From Candidatus Pacearchaeota archaeon (lineage in GTDB: Archaea; Nanobdellota; Nanobdellia; Pacearchaeales; GW2011-AR1), in assembly GCA_018303895.1 (NCBI GenBank), contig JAGVXJ010000072.1:1-14423 (forward strand): a stretch of 14,423 bases of DNA, read 5' to 3'. The notes below the pieces were generated by a model. That model was not told where the DNA came from and did no database searches. It was given only the letters and a program-made list of their open reading frames with translations. Of this stretch, positions 6,784-13,702 are shown piece by piece; within the stretch, counting starts at the first letter, position 1, and each line of letters begins with the position of its first letter. The translations under genes were made by a program, and so were the position numbers.

Positions 6784-7245
6784 ATGGGACAAATAATACA
6801 AGCCTCGTTTTCAGAAATTTTACCAGGCGAAGACGGATTTAATAATAGTCAATTGTTAGACATTTTCAGGTTTGCAGAAAGAGGTCTGGATATTCTTCCG
6901 GTTCCAGTAAGAGAATATAACGGAAAGTATCTTCACCTCGACGGAAGACATCGACTTTTATACCACAAAATTAGGGGAGAAGAATCTGTCTGGCTATATC
7001 TTCTTGAAAGTCGTGAAGATTTTATGTCTGAAGAAGTATTCCCTGATGTTCCTAAAGTATTTCTTTGGGAAAATAACGACAATATATACGGTCGTTGGAG
7101 TGGAGTAGAATATAATTGTAATGAAATTTATGTCAAAGATTATAACGAATATTTTGAAAGATTAGCAAAAAATAATGGGTTTCTTCGAGACGAAAAATCA
7201 TGTAGAACTTATTTAAATTTTATTTTTCCCGATTGGCTAAAATAA
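6784..7245 (+). CDS. Small ParB/sulfiredoxin-like domain protein
   Basis: The 153-aa product has the core signature of the ParB N-terminal / sulfiredoxin-like fold. PVPVREYNGKYLHLDGRHRL runs across residues 39-58, followed by a KIRGEESVWLYLLE strand. In that fold the DGRHR motif lies at the nucleotide or phosphate site. The remaining 70 residues are acidic and aromatic, without a helix-turn-helix I can recognise, so it is unlikely to be a complete partition ParB. Stand-alone proteins of this kind are known but mostly uncharacterised; some ParB-fold proteins are CTP-, ATP- or nuclease-active. It is monocistronic, with its own TATA box, and ends facing the convergent surface-protein gene across the 64-bp repeats. 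The function is unknown and the domain call is moderate. Confidence 0.65.
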   Translation: MGQIIQASFSEILPGEDGFNNSQLLDIFRFAERGLDILPVPVREYNGKYLHLDGRHRLLYHKIRGEESVWLYLLESREDFMSEEVFPDVPKVFLWENNDNIYGRWSGVEYNCNEIYVKDYNEYFERLAKNNGFLRDEKSCRTYLNFIFPDWLK

Positions 7246-7273
7246 CTAATCTCTTCTTCCAGACTGCTCTATT

Positions 7274-7400
7274 CGAAGTCACTGCGTGGACGAGAATATG
7301 GTGCAAAGTTCCTTAATTCTTCGAACTTTGCTCTTTGCGAAGCAACAATGTTGGCGAGCATTCGGTGCAAAGTTAATTTTGTTTCGAACTTTGCTCCGAC
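7274..7400. repeat. Two tandem imperfect ~64-bp repeats with hairpins
   Basis: Unit 1 starts at 7274 and unit 2 at 7338. They share CGAAG, then GT.G.CGAG.A, GGTGCAAAGTT and TCGAACTTTGCTC, with an offset of 63-64 bp. In each unit GCAAAGTT pairs with AACTTTGC: 7303-7310 with 7323-7331, and 7367-7374 with 7387-7394, within a base. The pair lies between convergent genes ending at 7245 and 7373, so the hairpins could act as a two-way terminator. Unit 2 runs into the coding end of the surface protein. A third, shorter relative is at 13571. Confidence 0.7.
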
Positions 7401-8758
7401 ATAAAGAAAGCTTTATTTGAATGAGCTTCTTTTATCTCGCCTTTTCTTTCATAAACTACCGTCGCTGCAGGCAATACAAACTTACCCAAAATTCCGACTT
7501 TAGAATAAATTATATAACTTAAAGTTTTTGTTTCATTTGAATGCATTTTGTCAAACATCCATTCAACTCTTCCAGCTTTTTCATTAACTCTTACTGGTTG
7601 TTCTCCGCCAAATTTCTCATACATTTTTGCGAGAGGAGGAAGCTTGTCTATAATACTAATTTTCTCAACATATTCTTTTGCTTTCACAGTCATAGTAACT
7701 TTAAGTGCGAACTCTCCACCTTTAGCTTTGACAAATGAAACACTCTTTCTAACATCAACATGCGTTTTAGTATAAATTCTTGCAAGAGTCGCAATTGCTA
7801 AAATAAACAAAGCAGCAATGAAGGGGAAAAGCCAATTAGTCTTGACTTCAATATCTAAATTTTCTCCTGGTTGAAGCTCTCTGTTCCAAGTGTAAAAAAC
7901 ATCAAATCCTTTTCTTTCAACAACATCTGGCTGTGGGCTTATCGTCGTGAAAAGTCTTGAAACTATATTTTTCTGAATTACTGTTTGAGTACTTGCAACA
8001 ACATTTCCTTGGTTTGACTTTCTCATAACTTTAGTATTTATTATGAAACCCTCATCTTTCTGAATTGATGTAACAATATCTTTTTCTAAGAAATTTATCG
8101 TGCCTTCAACATAAGCTTTTTGCCCGCCAATTTCAACCTTTGCGGTTAAAGTGTAAAAACCAGCAGTAAGATGTTTGAATTGTTCTTTATCTAATTGAAT
8201 TGAAAAAGTTTTTTTCTCCATAGGATCGAGAGTTAAAGTTTCTTCTCTCTCAAAAAAAGGAGAACTAAATCTAACTTTCATTTCACTAAAATTAAAATTT
8301 TCTCTGTTCCTGATATAAATAACCATAGTTTGAGATTGAGGGTCTATTTGCTGAGCGCCAACATCAACTGCGTCTTCCAAATCAACCATCTTAAATTTAA
8401 AACTACCTGCATATTTTTGTAAATCTTTAGAATCCTTTATAGTATAATCAAGTGAGTAATACCCTCGGTAATTCAAACTTGCCCTTGGAAAAACTTTAAC
8501 TTCAACTTGTTTTGTCTCGCCTGAAGCGATATCAACATATTCTATTGGTTCAATTGGAAAACCAATAAGATTGAAAAATTTGAAACTTTCTGCTACACCA
8601 TTATTTTTCATTTCCAGATTAAATATTGCTGGCTGATTCATTCCAGAAATCATAACTTGGTCAAAATCAATTTGTTTAACTTCCAAACTCTCGGCACTAA
8701 CAAGCATCATCGAAGTAGCAAGTAATACCATCATAAGAACCAAAACTCTTTTTATCAT
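7373..8758 (-). CDS. Membrane-anchored surface protein with beta-sandwich domains
   Basis: The 461-aa product begins with a signal peptide (residues 1-22, K3 R4 then a hydrophobic core to SA). A likely extracellular region of beta-sandwich character follows (about 25-305, with NNG, GETKQVEV and LDPMEKKTFSI patterns common in NEW3/CARDB-like archaeal envelope proteins). There is one strong membrane segment at 309-328 (WLFPFIAALFILAIATLARI), and then another beta-rich domain (337-450, IDKLPPL and VEWMFDKM). I cannot name a family with certainty. If the signal peptide is cleaved, the last domain would be cytoplasmic, which is unusual for this fold. The final eight residues (SEQSSKQN) are encoded by the neighbouring 64-bp repeat. 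A TATA box at 8780-8787 gives leaderless spacing. It is probably a single gene. Confidence 0.75.
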   Translation of the reverse strand: MIKRVLVLMMVLLATSMMLVSAESLEVKQIDFDQVMISGMNQPAIFNLEMKNNGVAESFKFFNLIGFPIEPIEYVDIASGETKQVEVKVFPRASLNYRGYYSLDYTIKDSKDLQKYAGSFKFKMVDLEDAVDVGAQQIDPQSQTMVIYIRNRENFNFSEMKVRFSSPFFEREETLTLDPMEKKTFSIQLDKEQFKHLTAGFYTLTAKVEIGGQKAYVEGTINFLEKDIVTSIQKDEGFIINTKVMRKSNQGNVVASTQTVIQKNIVSRLFTTISPQPDVVERKGFDVFYTWNRELQPGENLDIEVKTNWLFPFIAALFILAIATLARIYTKTHVDVRKSVSFVKAKGGEFALKVTMTVKAKEYVEKISIIDKLPPLAKMYEKFGGEQPVRVNEKAGRVEWMFDKMHSNETKTLSYIIYSKVGILGKFVLPAATVVYERKGEIKEAHSNKAFFMSEQSSKQN

Positions 8759-8779
8759 GTTAATAAGAAAAATAATTTG

Positions 8780-8787
8780 TATTTAAA
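8780..8787 (-). promoter_or_regulatory. TATA box for the surface-protein gene
   Basis: On the minus strand TTTAAATA is centred about 25 bp before the ATG at 8758. Confidence 0.55.
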
Positions 8788-8793
8788 CATTTC

Positions 8794-8885
8794 TCTTTAG
8801 AGAATTTTGCAAATTCTCTTCATGAGAAGTTTGGAATCTTCGTGGAAGATTAGTTTTTACAAATTTATCTTTAGAGAATTTTGCA
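8794..8885. repeat. 18-bp direct repeat with hairpins
   Basis: TCTTTAGAGAATTTTGCA occurs at 8794-8811 and again at 8868-8885. In the first copy it is half of a perfect hairpin (AGAGAATTT-TGC-AAATTCTCT, about 8799-8819). Between the copies is another hairpin, AATCTTC-GTG-GAAGATT (about 8835-8852). It lies in the 184-bp gap upstream of the surface-protein promoter and could end transcription from the upstream gene pair. Confidence 0.6.
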
Positions 8886-8942
8886 CTTTTCATCTTAATT
8901 CCAAAATTTCACAACAAATTTAGAAAATTGTCGTCGAGAAAA

Positions 8943-9470
8943 TTAAAAAATATTTTTCAACCAGTTGATTATTTTCTGAAACACGTTCGGTCTTGGACAT
9001 CTTGCAAGTAACGTATGACATTCATTATTGTTACATTCAGGAATTTCCCCGCATTTATAATCTTTATCGGGATCTTTTCCACAATCAAAATCTGTTTCGC
9101 AATAATTTTCTATTAATTCAAAACTATAAATTGGGCTTTCCTCCAAGTAAGGTTGACGTCTGGAAGTTAATCTAACTTTATCGTCCACTGCAAAATTAGG
9201 AGTATCATCATAAAATCTTTGTGATTCTCCTTCAACAAAAGACTCCTCACAAGTTGAATATTCTAAACTTCCATTGATATAAGAAACTTTATTTATTAAA
9301 ATAAGAAAATTATATTTTGGTTCAACAGTTAACATACTCGGTTCGCAGTAATCACAAGAAACATTAATAACTTTCCCAATTATTTCACAATTTGGCGACG
9401 GTGGTGGTGCCGAAGCAAAAACGAAACTCATTAAAAAAATAAATCCTAAAACAAGGATTAATCTTTTCAT
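8943..9470 (-). CDS. Secreted cysteine-rich protein, unrecognised
   Basis: The 175-aa product has a clear signal peptide (residues 1-20, MKRLILVLGFIFLMSF then VFASA). Ten cysteines follow in the mature part: 28, 39, 42, 74, 124, 130, 140, 146, 151 and 158. The C-terminal cluster C-x5-C-x9-C-x5-C-x4-C-x6-C resembles small disulfide-knot modules of archaeal secreted proteins. It ends with a short amphipathic helix (FQKIINWLKNIF). Disulfides suggest an extracellular, oxidising location. The upstream gene ends two bases before this start, so the two are almost certainly co-transcribed and translationally coupled. I do not recognise the family and assign no function. Confidence 0.72.
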   Translation of the reverse strand: MKRLILVLGFIFLMSFVFASAPPPSPNCEIIGKVINVSCDYCEPSMLTVEPKYNFLILINKVSYINGSLEYSTCEESFVEGESQRFYDDTPNFAVDDKVRLTSRRQPYLEESPIYSFELIENYCETDFDCGKDPDKDYKCGEIPECNNNECHTLLARCPRPNVFQKIINWLKNIF

Positions 9471-9472
9471 CT

Positions 9473-9979
9473 TTATTTTTTACCCTCTAAATCTAAAAAT
9501 CCTTTTGCTTGAGTAATATATTCCTCACATGCTTTAATCAACTTAGTCTGCATTTCATCAACTCTTGCCGTAATAACCCACTTTTCATAAACTCCACGAA
9601 TGAATTTTCTCGTCGCTGTTGATTCAAATTTTCCCTCATAATCTCTCAATAACAAACCTTTAACTGCCATATCAATCGCCCCTTTATTCGTCGCTACTTT
9701 ATTTCCTTTAGAATCTACAATTTCCGCTTTAACCATATCGGTAATTCTGAATTTAATTTTAATTTGGAACTTAAAGTAGTCAGTTATTTTTTTATTTGCA
9801 ACCCATTCAATCTCAACCAACTTTGAATCTCCCGACATTTTCTCGACATACTTTTCTTCAATCAATAAATACCCTTCCTCGTCGGCAAACCAGCTATAAC
9901 AAAAATTATAAAAATCATTAAATGAAAATACTCCTTTGTACTTAACCCGACTTTTGTATACCTCTTCTTTTTCTACCAT
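9473..9979 (-). CDS. Unrecognised archaeal protein, 168 aa
   Basis: The product is soluble, with no signal peptide or membrane segment. It reads as alternating strands and helices: an aromatic N-terminal part (FSFNDFYNFCYSWFADEEG, about 17-35), a central set of beta strands with lysine-rich edges (KFQIKIKFRITDMVKAEIVD) and a C-terminal helix pair. I do not recognise the family. ATG 9977-9979 is preferred over an in-frame TTG 18 bases upstream, because it opens the usual start MVEKEEVYKS and TTG starts are rare in such genomes. It lies two bases upstream of the secreted cysteine-rich gene, which suggests a joint role at the cell surface or in its production. A 14-bp perfect palindrome sits between promoter and start. 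Confidence 0.68.
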   Translation of the reverse strand: MVEKEEVYKSRVKYKGVFSFNDFYNFCYSWFADEEGYLLIEEKYVEKMSGDSKLVEIEWVANKKITDYFKFQIKIKFRITDMVKAEIVDSKGNKVATNKGAIDMAVKGLLLRDYEGKFESTATRKFIRGVYEKWVITARVDEMQTKLIKACEEYITQAKGFLDLEGKK

Positions 9980-9990
9980 GTTAAATTTCC

Positions 9991-10004
9991 GAAACAATTG
10001 TTTC
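9991..10004. promoter_or_regulatory. 14-bp perfect palindrome, candidate operator
   Basis: GAAACAATTGTTTC is its own reverse complement. It lies 12 bp before the ATG at 9979, and just downstream of the start point predicted from the TATA-like element at 10028-10040, a position where a dimeric repressor would block transcription. This is inferred from symmetry and position only. Confidence 0.35.
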
Positions 10005-10027
10005 TTTAATTGGAAAAGGTTTTCGCG

Positions 10028-10040
10028 TTTAAATATTTAA
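10028..10040 (-). promoter_or_regulatory. TATA-like element for the two-gene unit at 9979
   Basis: On the minus strand TTAAATATTTAAA lies about 55 bp before the ATG at 9979, predicting a leader of roughly 30 nt. It overlaps the 3' flank of the CBS gene upstream. Confidence 0.4.
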
Positions 10041-10052
10041 CTAGAACAAAAA

Positions 10053-10673
10053 TTATTCTTCCTTAATCAAATCCTTGCAACTTTCGCAGACATTCATTCC
10101 ATTTGTAACCAAAAGCCGATTGTAATTTCCGCATTCTTCACAAGTTCCTTCGTCGTCGCCAGCAAATCCATCTTCATTAAATCTTTTCAGCCGTTTCAAT
10201 TTTTCTGATTCTTCTCTTATGTTTTCCAACTCGTCAAGTTCCGGATAAAGTTCAGGATTAAAATTTAAAATGTCTTTTGTCGTTATCATTCCAACAAGAT
10301 TATCCCCCATAACAACTGGAAGTCTTCCGAATTTTGTTCTCTTCATTTTCTGAATTGCTTCTTCTATCGTCGCTTTAGGACTTATCGTAATAATTTTTTT
10401 CGGGGAAACGTCACTTGCTTTTATTTTGCTCAAATCATTCTGCGACTTTTTTGTCAGAGCCCAAAGAATGTCTCTATTTGATATAAAACCTAAAAGTTTT
10501 TTATTTTCCGAGAGAATCAGACTTCCAACCCTTTTCTTAACCATAAGTTTCACACATTCCAAAAGAGAGCTGTTAGGTTTAATAGAAACCGGTTCTCGAG
10601 TCATAACATCACCAACTAAAACTCGTTTCATGAATATCTCAACCTCTGGTTTATTAAAAACATTCCTTGACAT
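10053..10673 (-). CDS. CBS-pair protein with C-terminal zinc ribbon
   Basis: The 206-aa protein has two CBS domains, at about 16-75 (VGDVMTREPVSIKPNSSLLE, then GFISNRDIL) and 84-140 (ASDVSPKKIITISPKATIEE, then GMITTKDIL). Such a pair forms a Bateman module that usually binds adenosyl ligands such as AMP, ATP or SAM and acts as an energy or metabolite sensor. The end has a four-cysteine zinc ribbon: C178, C181, C196 and C199 (CEECGN and CESCK). This architecture, CBS pair plus zinc ribbon, is common in archaea, and the partner is normally unknown. I chose ATG 10671-10673 because it lies at leaderless distance from the TATA box at 10692-10700. An ATG at 10629-10631, right before the first CBS domain, is the alternative. 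The protein is cytoplasmic and no frame damage is seen. Confidence 0.85.
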   Translation of the reverse strand: MSRNVFNKPEVEIFMKRVLVGDVMTREPVSIKPNSSLLECVKLMVKKRVGSLILSENKKLLGFISNRDILWALTKKSQNDLSKIKASDVSPKKIITISPKATIEEAIQKMKRTKFGRLPVVMGDNLVGMITTKDILNFNPELYPELDELENIREESEKLKRLKRFNEDGFAGDDEGTCEECGNYNRLLVTNGMNVCESCKDLIKEE

Positions 10674-10691
10674 TACGGAGTTGAACAAAAA

Positions 10692-10700
10692 AATTATAAA
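10692..10700. promoter_or_regulatory. Shared symmetric TATA box of divergent genes
   Basis: AAATTATAAA contains the palindromic core TTATAA (10694-10699). Its centre is about 24 bp from the ATG of the CBS gene on the minus strand and about 25 bp from the ATG at 10722 on the plus strand. Only 48 bp separate the two starts, and no second TATA-like element was found between them. Confidence 0.5.
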
Positions 10701-10721
10701 CTATCTTTCGGGAGTAAAAAA

Positions 10722-11282
10722 ATGAAAGAAATACTCAAAGGAATTTATTCACTTGATGGGAACCCACCTAATCTGGAGAAGTATTCAAAAGAGAATCAAG
10801 GGTTAGCCGTGGCAATGCATCCCTTTTACCGACAAGACAAAAAAGGTAAACGAGTTTTTATAGATTCAAAAATAGATTACTTTAACCGAATAAATGAATT
10901 TCTATTCACCTATTCCGGACCAATTCTAACTTTGGAAGCATACAACTCCCTCGACGAAACAGAAAAGCATTTTCTTTCTCTAAATCATTCTACTGACAGG
11001 TTTTTTATGAGAACAAATTCCGCTTCGTCTTTTTTGCGTGATTTAAATTTTTCGGACATGACTAACTTTATTGAATCATTAAGAGTTGAAAAGCCAGTCA
11101 GCGTTCTTGGAGGATATATCTTCAAGGGTCTCTTTGGAGATTCTGCTGGATGTCTTGCGGGATTAATACGTGAACTGGAAAAAGCAGACATCCCTTTCAA
11201 AAAAATTAACTCATTAATTTATTCTTCTCCTCTTAACGACGAGAAAAAATTTCTGATTCTTCCTCCACCAGATTTAATTTAA
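10722..11282 (+). CDS. Unrecognised 186-aa protein
   Basis: The product is soluble, with no signal peptide or membrane segment. The N-terminal half has mixed strands and helices (AVAMHPFYRQ at about 30-39, GPILTLEAY at 66-74). The C-terminal half contains PVSVLGGYIFKG and GDSAGCLAGLIRELEKA (about 123-152). This glycine-rich strand-helix unit could belong to a Rossmann-like or hydrolase-like fold. I do not recognise the family and claim no activity. The ATG at 10722 is preceded by GGGAG at a good ribosome-binding distance, which would need a leader longer than the shared TATA box predicts. The gene is divergent from the CBS protein and co-directional with the thermosome gene 56 bp downstream, which has its own promoter. 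Confidence 0.65.
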   Translation: MKEILKGIYSLDGNPPNLEKYSKENQGLAVAMHPFYRQDKKGKRVFIDSKIDYFNRINEFLFTYSGPILTLEAYNSLDETEKHFLSLNHSTDRFFMRTNSASSFLRDLNFSDMTNFIESLRVEKPVSVLGGYIFKGLFGDSAGCLAGLIRELEKADIPFKKINSLIYSSPLNDEKKFLILPPPDLI

Positions 11283-11297
11283 ACAAGCACAACAATC

Positions 11298-11306
11298 TTT
11301 AAATAA
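11298..11306 (+). promoter_or_regulatory. TATA box for the thermosome gene
   Basis: TTTAAATAA is centred about 37 bp before the ATG at 11339, predicting a short leader of about 10 nt. No chaperonin-specific heat-shock operator could be identified by eye. Confidence 0.5.
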
Positions 11307-11338
11307 TTAAGAAAAACCTTAATTTTGGACTGATTACT

Positions 11339-12952
11339 ATGCCCGACAAAAATCCTAACCTTATTCCTGACGATGTGCAAAGACTTCTTGGGAAAGATGC
11401 TCAAAGAAATAATATTCTAGCTGCTCGAATGGTTGCTGAAATTGTGAAGACAACTCTCGGGCCAAAGGGAATGGACAAAATGCTTGTTTCACCGACGGGC
11501 GATATAATTATCACCAACGATGGAGTAACAATACTTGAAGAGATGCAGATAGAACATCCCGCAGCAAAAATGATTGTTGACATTGCAAAGACGCAGGATT
11601 CAGAAGTTGGCGACGGGACTACAACTGTTGCTATGCTCGCCGGAAAATTATTGGAAAACGCAGAAAAATTATTAGACAAAAAAATACATCCAACGGCAAT
11701 AACAAAAGGTTATCAACTCGCGGCAGAAAAATGCCAGTTTTTTCTGAATCAGATTGCTTTGAAAATCACACCTTACGACGAAGAATTGTTGAATCAGCTT
11801 GCCATGACTGCCATGACTGGGAAGAGCGCCGAGAGTTCGAAAGAAAAACTCGCCGGAATTGTGGTAAGGGCAGTTAAGCAGATTGAGAATGATAAAAAAT
11901 ATGATTTGAATGATATAAAAATTGAAAAGGCAAAGGGCAACGGCGTCGAGAATACTGAATTAATTTCAGGAATAGTTTTAGATAAAGAAAAAGTTTCACA
12001 AGACATGCCATCTTCAGTTCAGGATGCACGAATAGCTTTGGTAGATTTTCCTCTTGAAATAAAAAATCCCGAGATTGACACAAAAATTTCTATTTCCTCC
12101 CCAGAACAATTACAGAATTTTTTAGATCAGGAAGAAAGGGCGATAAAATTAATTGTTTCAAAAATTAAAGCGTCGAGTGCTAATGTAGTTTTTTGTCAGA
12201 AAGGCGTCGACGATTTTGCACAATATCTTTTTGCCAAAGAAAAAATTTATGTTTGTCGACGAGTTGCGCGTTCTGATTTAGAAAAAATTTCAAAAGCTAC
12301 CGGTGGTAAAATCGTTGGAAGTCTTGGTGAACTTACTGCAAACGAACTTGGAAAAGCACAGCTTGTGGAAGAAATTTCATCAGGCGACGGCGGAGTTATG
12401 ACTTATATTCGAGGATGTTTGAATCCAAAAGCACTGACAATTTTAATTCGAGGAAGTAGTGATCATTTAATTGATGAAATTGAGAGGGCAATAAAAGATG
12501 GGCTTGGAGTTGTAATGTCTGCATTAAAAACCGGTTTAGTTGTCGCTGGTGGTGGAGCTGTTGAAATTGAACTATCTCGACGATTAAGGCAATTTGGTCA
12601 GTCGCTTTCTGGAAGAGAAAGATTAGCTGTGGAAGAATTTGCTTCAGCACTGGAATTTATTCCTTCAACTCTTGCTGAAAATGCCGGGCTAGACCCAATT
12701 GATATAATTACTGAAATTAAAGCAAGGCACGACGCTGGAGAAGTCAATGCTGGTTTGAATTTGTTCACAAACAAAATAGAAAATGTTATTGAAGCAAAAA
12801 TCATTGAACCACTTAAAATAAAAAGTCAGGCAATACTTTCCTCAACCGAAGTTGCAACGATGATTCTCAGAATTGACGATGTTATTGCTTCAAACGGAAA
12901 AAACAAAGGCATGAATTTTTCGGGCAATGAAAATTATCGCGGGGAATTTTAA
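11339..12952 (+). CDS. thsA: Thermosome subunit, group II chaperonin
   Basis: The 537-aa protein is an ATP-driven folding chaperone that assembles into double-ring, lid-closing complexes. All family motifs are present. The equatorial start has DAQRNNILAARM, TLGPKGMDKMLV and NDGVTILEEM. The nucleotide-binding VGDGTTTVAMLAG is at about 90-102. The apical domain covers roughly 210-365. The returning equatorial segment has AGGGAVEIELSRRL, LAENAGLDPIDIITEI and GLN. Catalytic aspartates are intact. The C-terminus (MNFSGNENYRGEF) lacks the GGM-rich tail that many thermosomes carry. Only one subunit gene is visible, so ring composition (homo- or hetero-oligomer) cannot be judged. The stop codon overlaps that of the convergent JAMM-like gene (shared TTAATAA at 12949). 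The alpha designation is nominal. Confidence 0.96.
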   Translation: MPDKNPNLIPDDVQRLLGKDAQRNNILAARMVAEIVKTTLGPKGMDKMLVSPTGDIIITNDGVTILEEMQIEHPAAKMIVDIAKTQDSEVGDGTTTVAMLAGKLLENAEKLLDKKIHPTAITKGYQLAAEKCQFFLNQIALKITPYDEELLNQLAMTAMTGKSAESSKEKLAGIVVRAVKQIENDKKYDLNDIKIEKAKGNGVENTELISGIVLDKEKVSQDMPSSVQDARIALVDFPLEIKNPEIDTKISISSPEQLQNFLDQEERAIKLIVSKIKASSANVVFCQKGVDDFAQYLFAKEKIYVCRRVARSDLEKISKATGGKIVGSLGELTANELGKAQLVEEISSGDGGVMTYIRGCLNPKALTILIRGSSDHLIDEIERAIKDGLGVVMSALKTGLVVAGGGAVEIELSRRLRQFGQSLSGRERLAVEEFASALEFIPSTLAENAGLDPIDIITEIKARHDAGEVNAGLNLFTNKIENVIEAKIIEPLKIKSQAILSSTEVATMILRIDDVIASNGKNKGMNFSGNENYRGEF

Positions 12953-13509
12953 TAATTTAACTCCTTAACTTTTTGATAGAATCTTTTTGTAGTTTGCATT
13001 TTTGTTCTAAGAATTCTTTTGTTAATCCAGCTATAACCAATGATATCAAATCGATAGTATCCAATATTTTCAAGGGGAAGATTGCCAGAGATTACCTGCG
13101 GATTGTTGGTTAATCTAAATCTTTTTGGAATTTTGTATAAATTAATTATCAATTCTATTTCTTCGCTATTTTCAGAATGTGCTTCTTTATCTTCTTTACT
13201 AATCCCCCGGGTTAATCTATCTTGATTATTAAAATCATAATTATGGGAATGATAATTTCCAATATGCGGATTAATCATAGACCAATCTTCATTAACTATG
13301 TTCTCATAAGCTTTGACCTCATCTTCTTTTCTTGTAGCCAACTGAATTGGATGAACCGCACTTACTTCCCAAATAAAACTATTCTTTTCTTTTTTTAAAG
13401 TTCCGAAAACTGTGCCTAATGTTTCGCGAGGATAAGTCTCAATTCCTGACCTTAACAGAGATTCGAGATGTCTTTCATCAATAAAAATAATCCTTTCTAT
13501 ACTTGACAT
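12949..13509 (-). CDS. Divergent JAMM/MPN-like metalloprotein
   Basis: The 186-aa product looks like a JAB1/MPN metalloprotease core. A possible E29 lies in PRETLGTVFGT, then an HPIQLATR strand, H87-S-H89 in GNYHSHN, and S104-x-x-D107 in ISKEDKE. In the canonical JAMM motif the two histidines and the aspartate bind zinc and the glutamate activates water. The canonical spacing is about seven residues between the second histidine and the serine; here it is fourteen. The usual proline after the second histidine is also replaced by N. Family members remove ubiquitin-like or SAMP modifiers in archaea, but a substrate here is unknown. The rest (110-186) is basic and helical. No ubiquitin-like or E1 gene is visible in the window. 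Convergent overlap with the thermosome stop is three bases. Confidence 0.72.
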   Translation of the reverse strand: MSSIERIIFIDERHLESLLRSGIETYPRETLGTVFGTLKKEKNSFIWEVSAVHPIQLATRKEDEVKAYENIVNEDWSMINPHIGNYHSHNYDFNNQDRLTRGISKEDKEAHSENSEEIELIINLYKIPKRFRLTNNPQVISGNLPLENIGYYRFDIIGYSWINKRILRTKMQTTKRFYQKVKELNY

Positions 13510-13570
13510 TTAAATCTAATTTTTAACGGGTTTTTTAACATATCGCTAATTTTTTATACTCTTATTTATG

Positions 13571-13610
13571 CGAAGCGACTGCGTCGGCGAGCACCCGCAG
13601 AATTTATTCG
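13571..13610. repeat. Third copy of the interspersed CGAAG-CGAG repeat
   Basis: The bases starting at 13571 (CGAAGCGACTGCGTCGGCGA) match the first 25 bases of the 64-bp units at 7274 and 7338. They share CGAAG, AC, GT.G and CGAG.A at the same spacing. The hairpin half of the unit (GCAAAGTT/AACTTTGC) is missing here. Confidence 0.55.
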
Positions 13611-13669
13611 AGGATAATAAGAGATAAAAAATTATCTCTTGATTTCTTATAACTTTGGATTCCACTAAT

Positions 13670-13679
13670 TTTTTATACT
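13670..13679 (+). promoter_or_regulatory. TATA box for the radical SAM gene
   Basis: The TTTTTTATAC of the right-hand repeat copy is centred about 28 bp before the ATG at 13703. This fits a leaderless or near-leaderless transcript. The left-hand copy would start transcription about 119 bp earlier. Confidence 0.5.
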
Positions 13680-13702
13680 CTTATTTTTTCTTTTAATCCA
13701 CC

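Larger units (their letters stand above)
13546..13686. repeat. 22-bp promoter duplication around a repeat insertion
   Basis: CTAATTTTTTATACTCTTAT begins both copies, 13546-13567 and 13665-13686, which are identical over 22 bp. Each contains a TATA-like TTTTTTATAC. The 97 bp between them hold the interspersed CGAAG...CGAG repeat (13571-13610) and a perfect 9-bp hairpin (13619-13627 with 13632-13640, loop AAAA). Confidence 0.65.

Noticed and set aside
7274..7400. CRISPR array
   Set aside because: Only two imperfect units with no spacers and an internal hairpin; they behave as a tandem duplication.
13568..13627. 19-codon frame (starts MRSDCVGEH) behind the left promoter copy, considered as a precursor peptide for the radical SAM enzyme
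   Set aside because: It is made almost wholly of the interspersed repeat also found at 7274 and 7338 and has no leader-core layout, so coding is unlikely.
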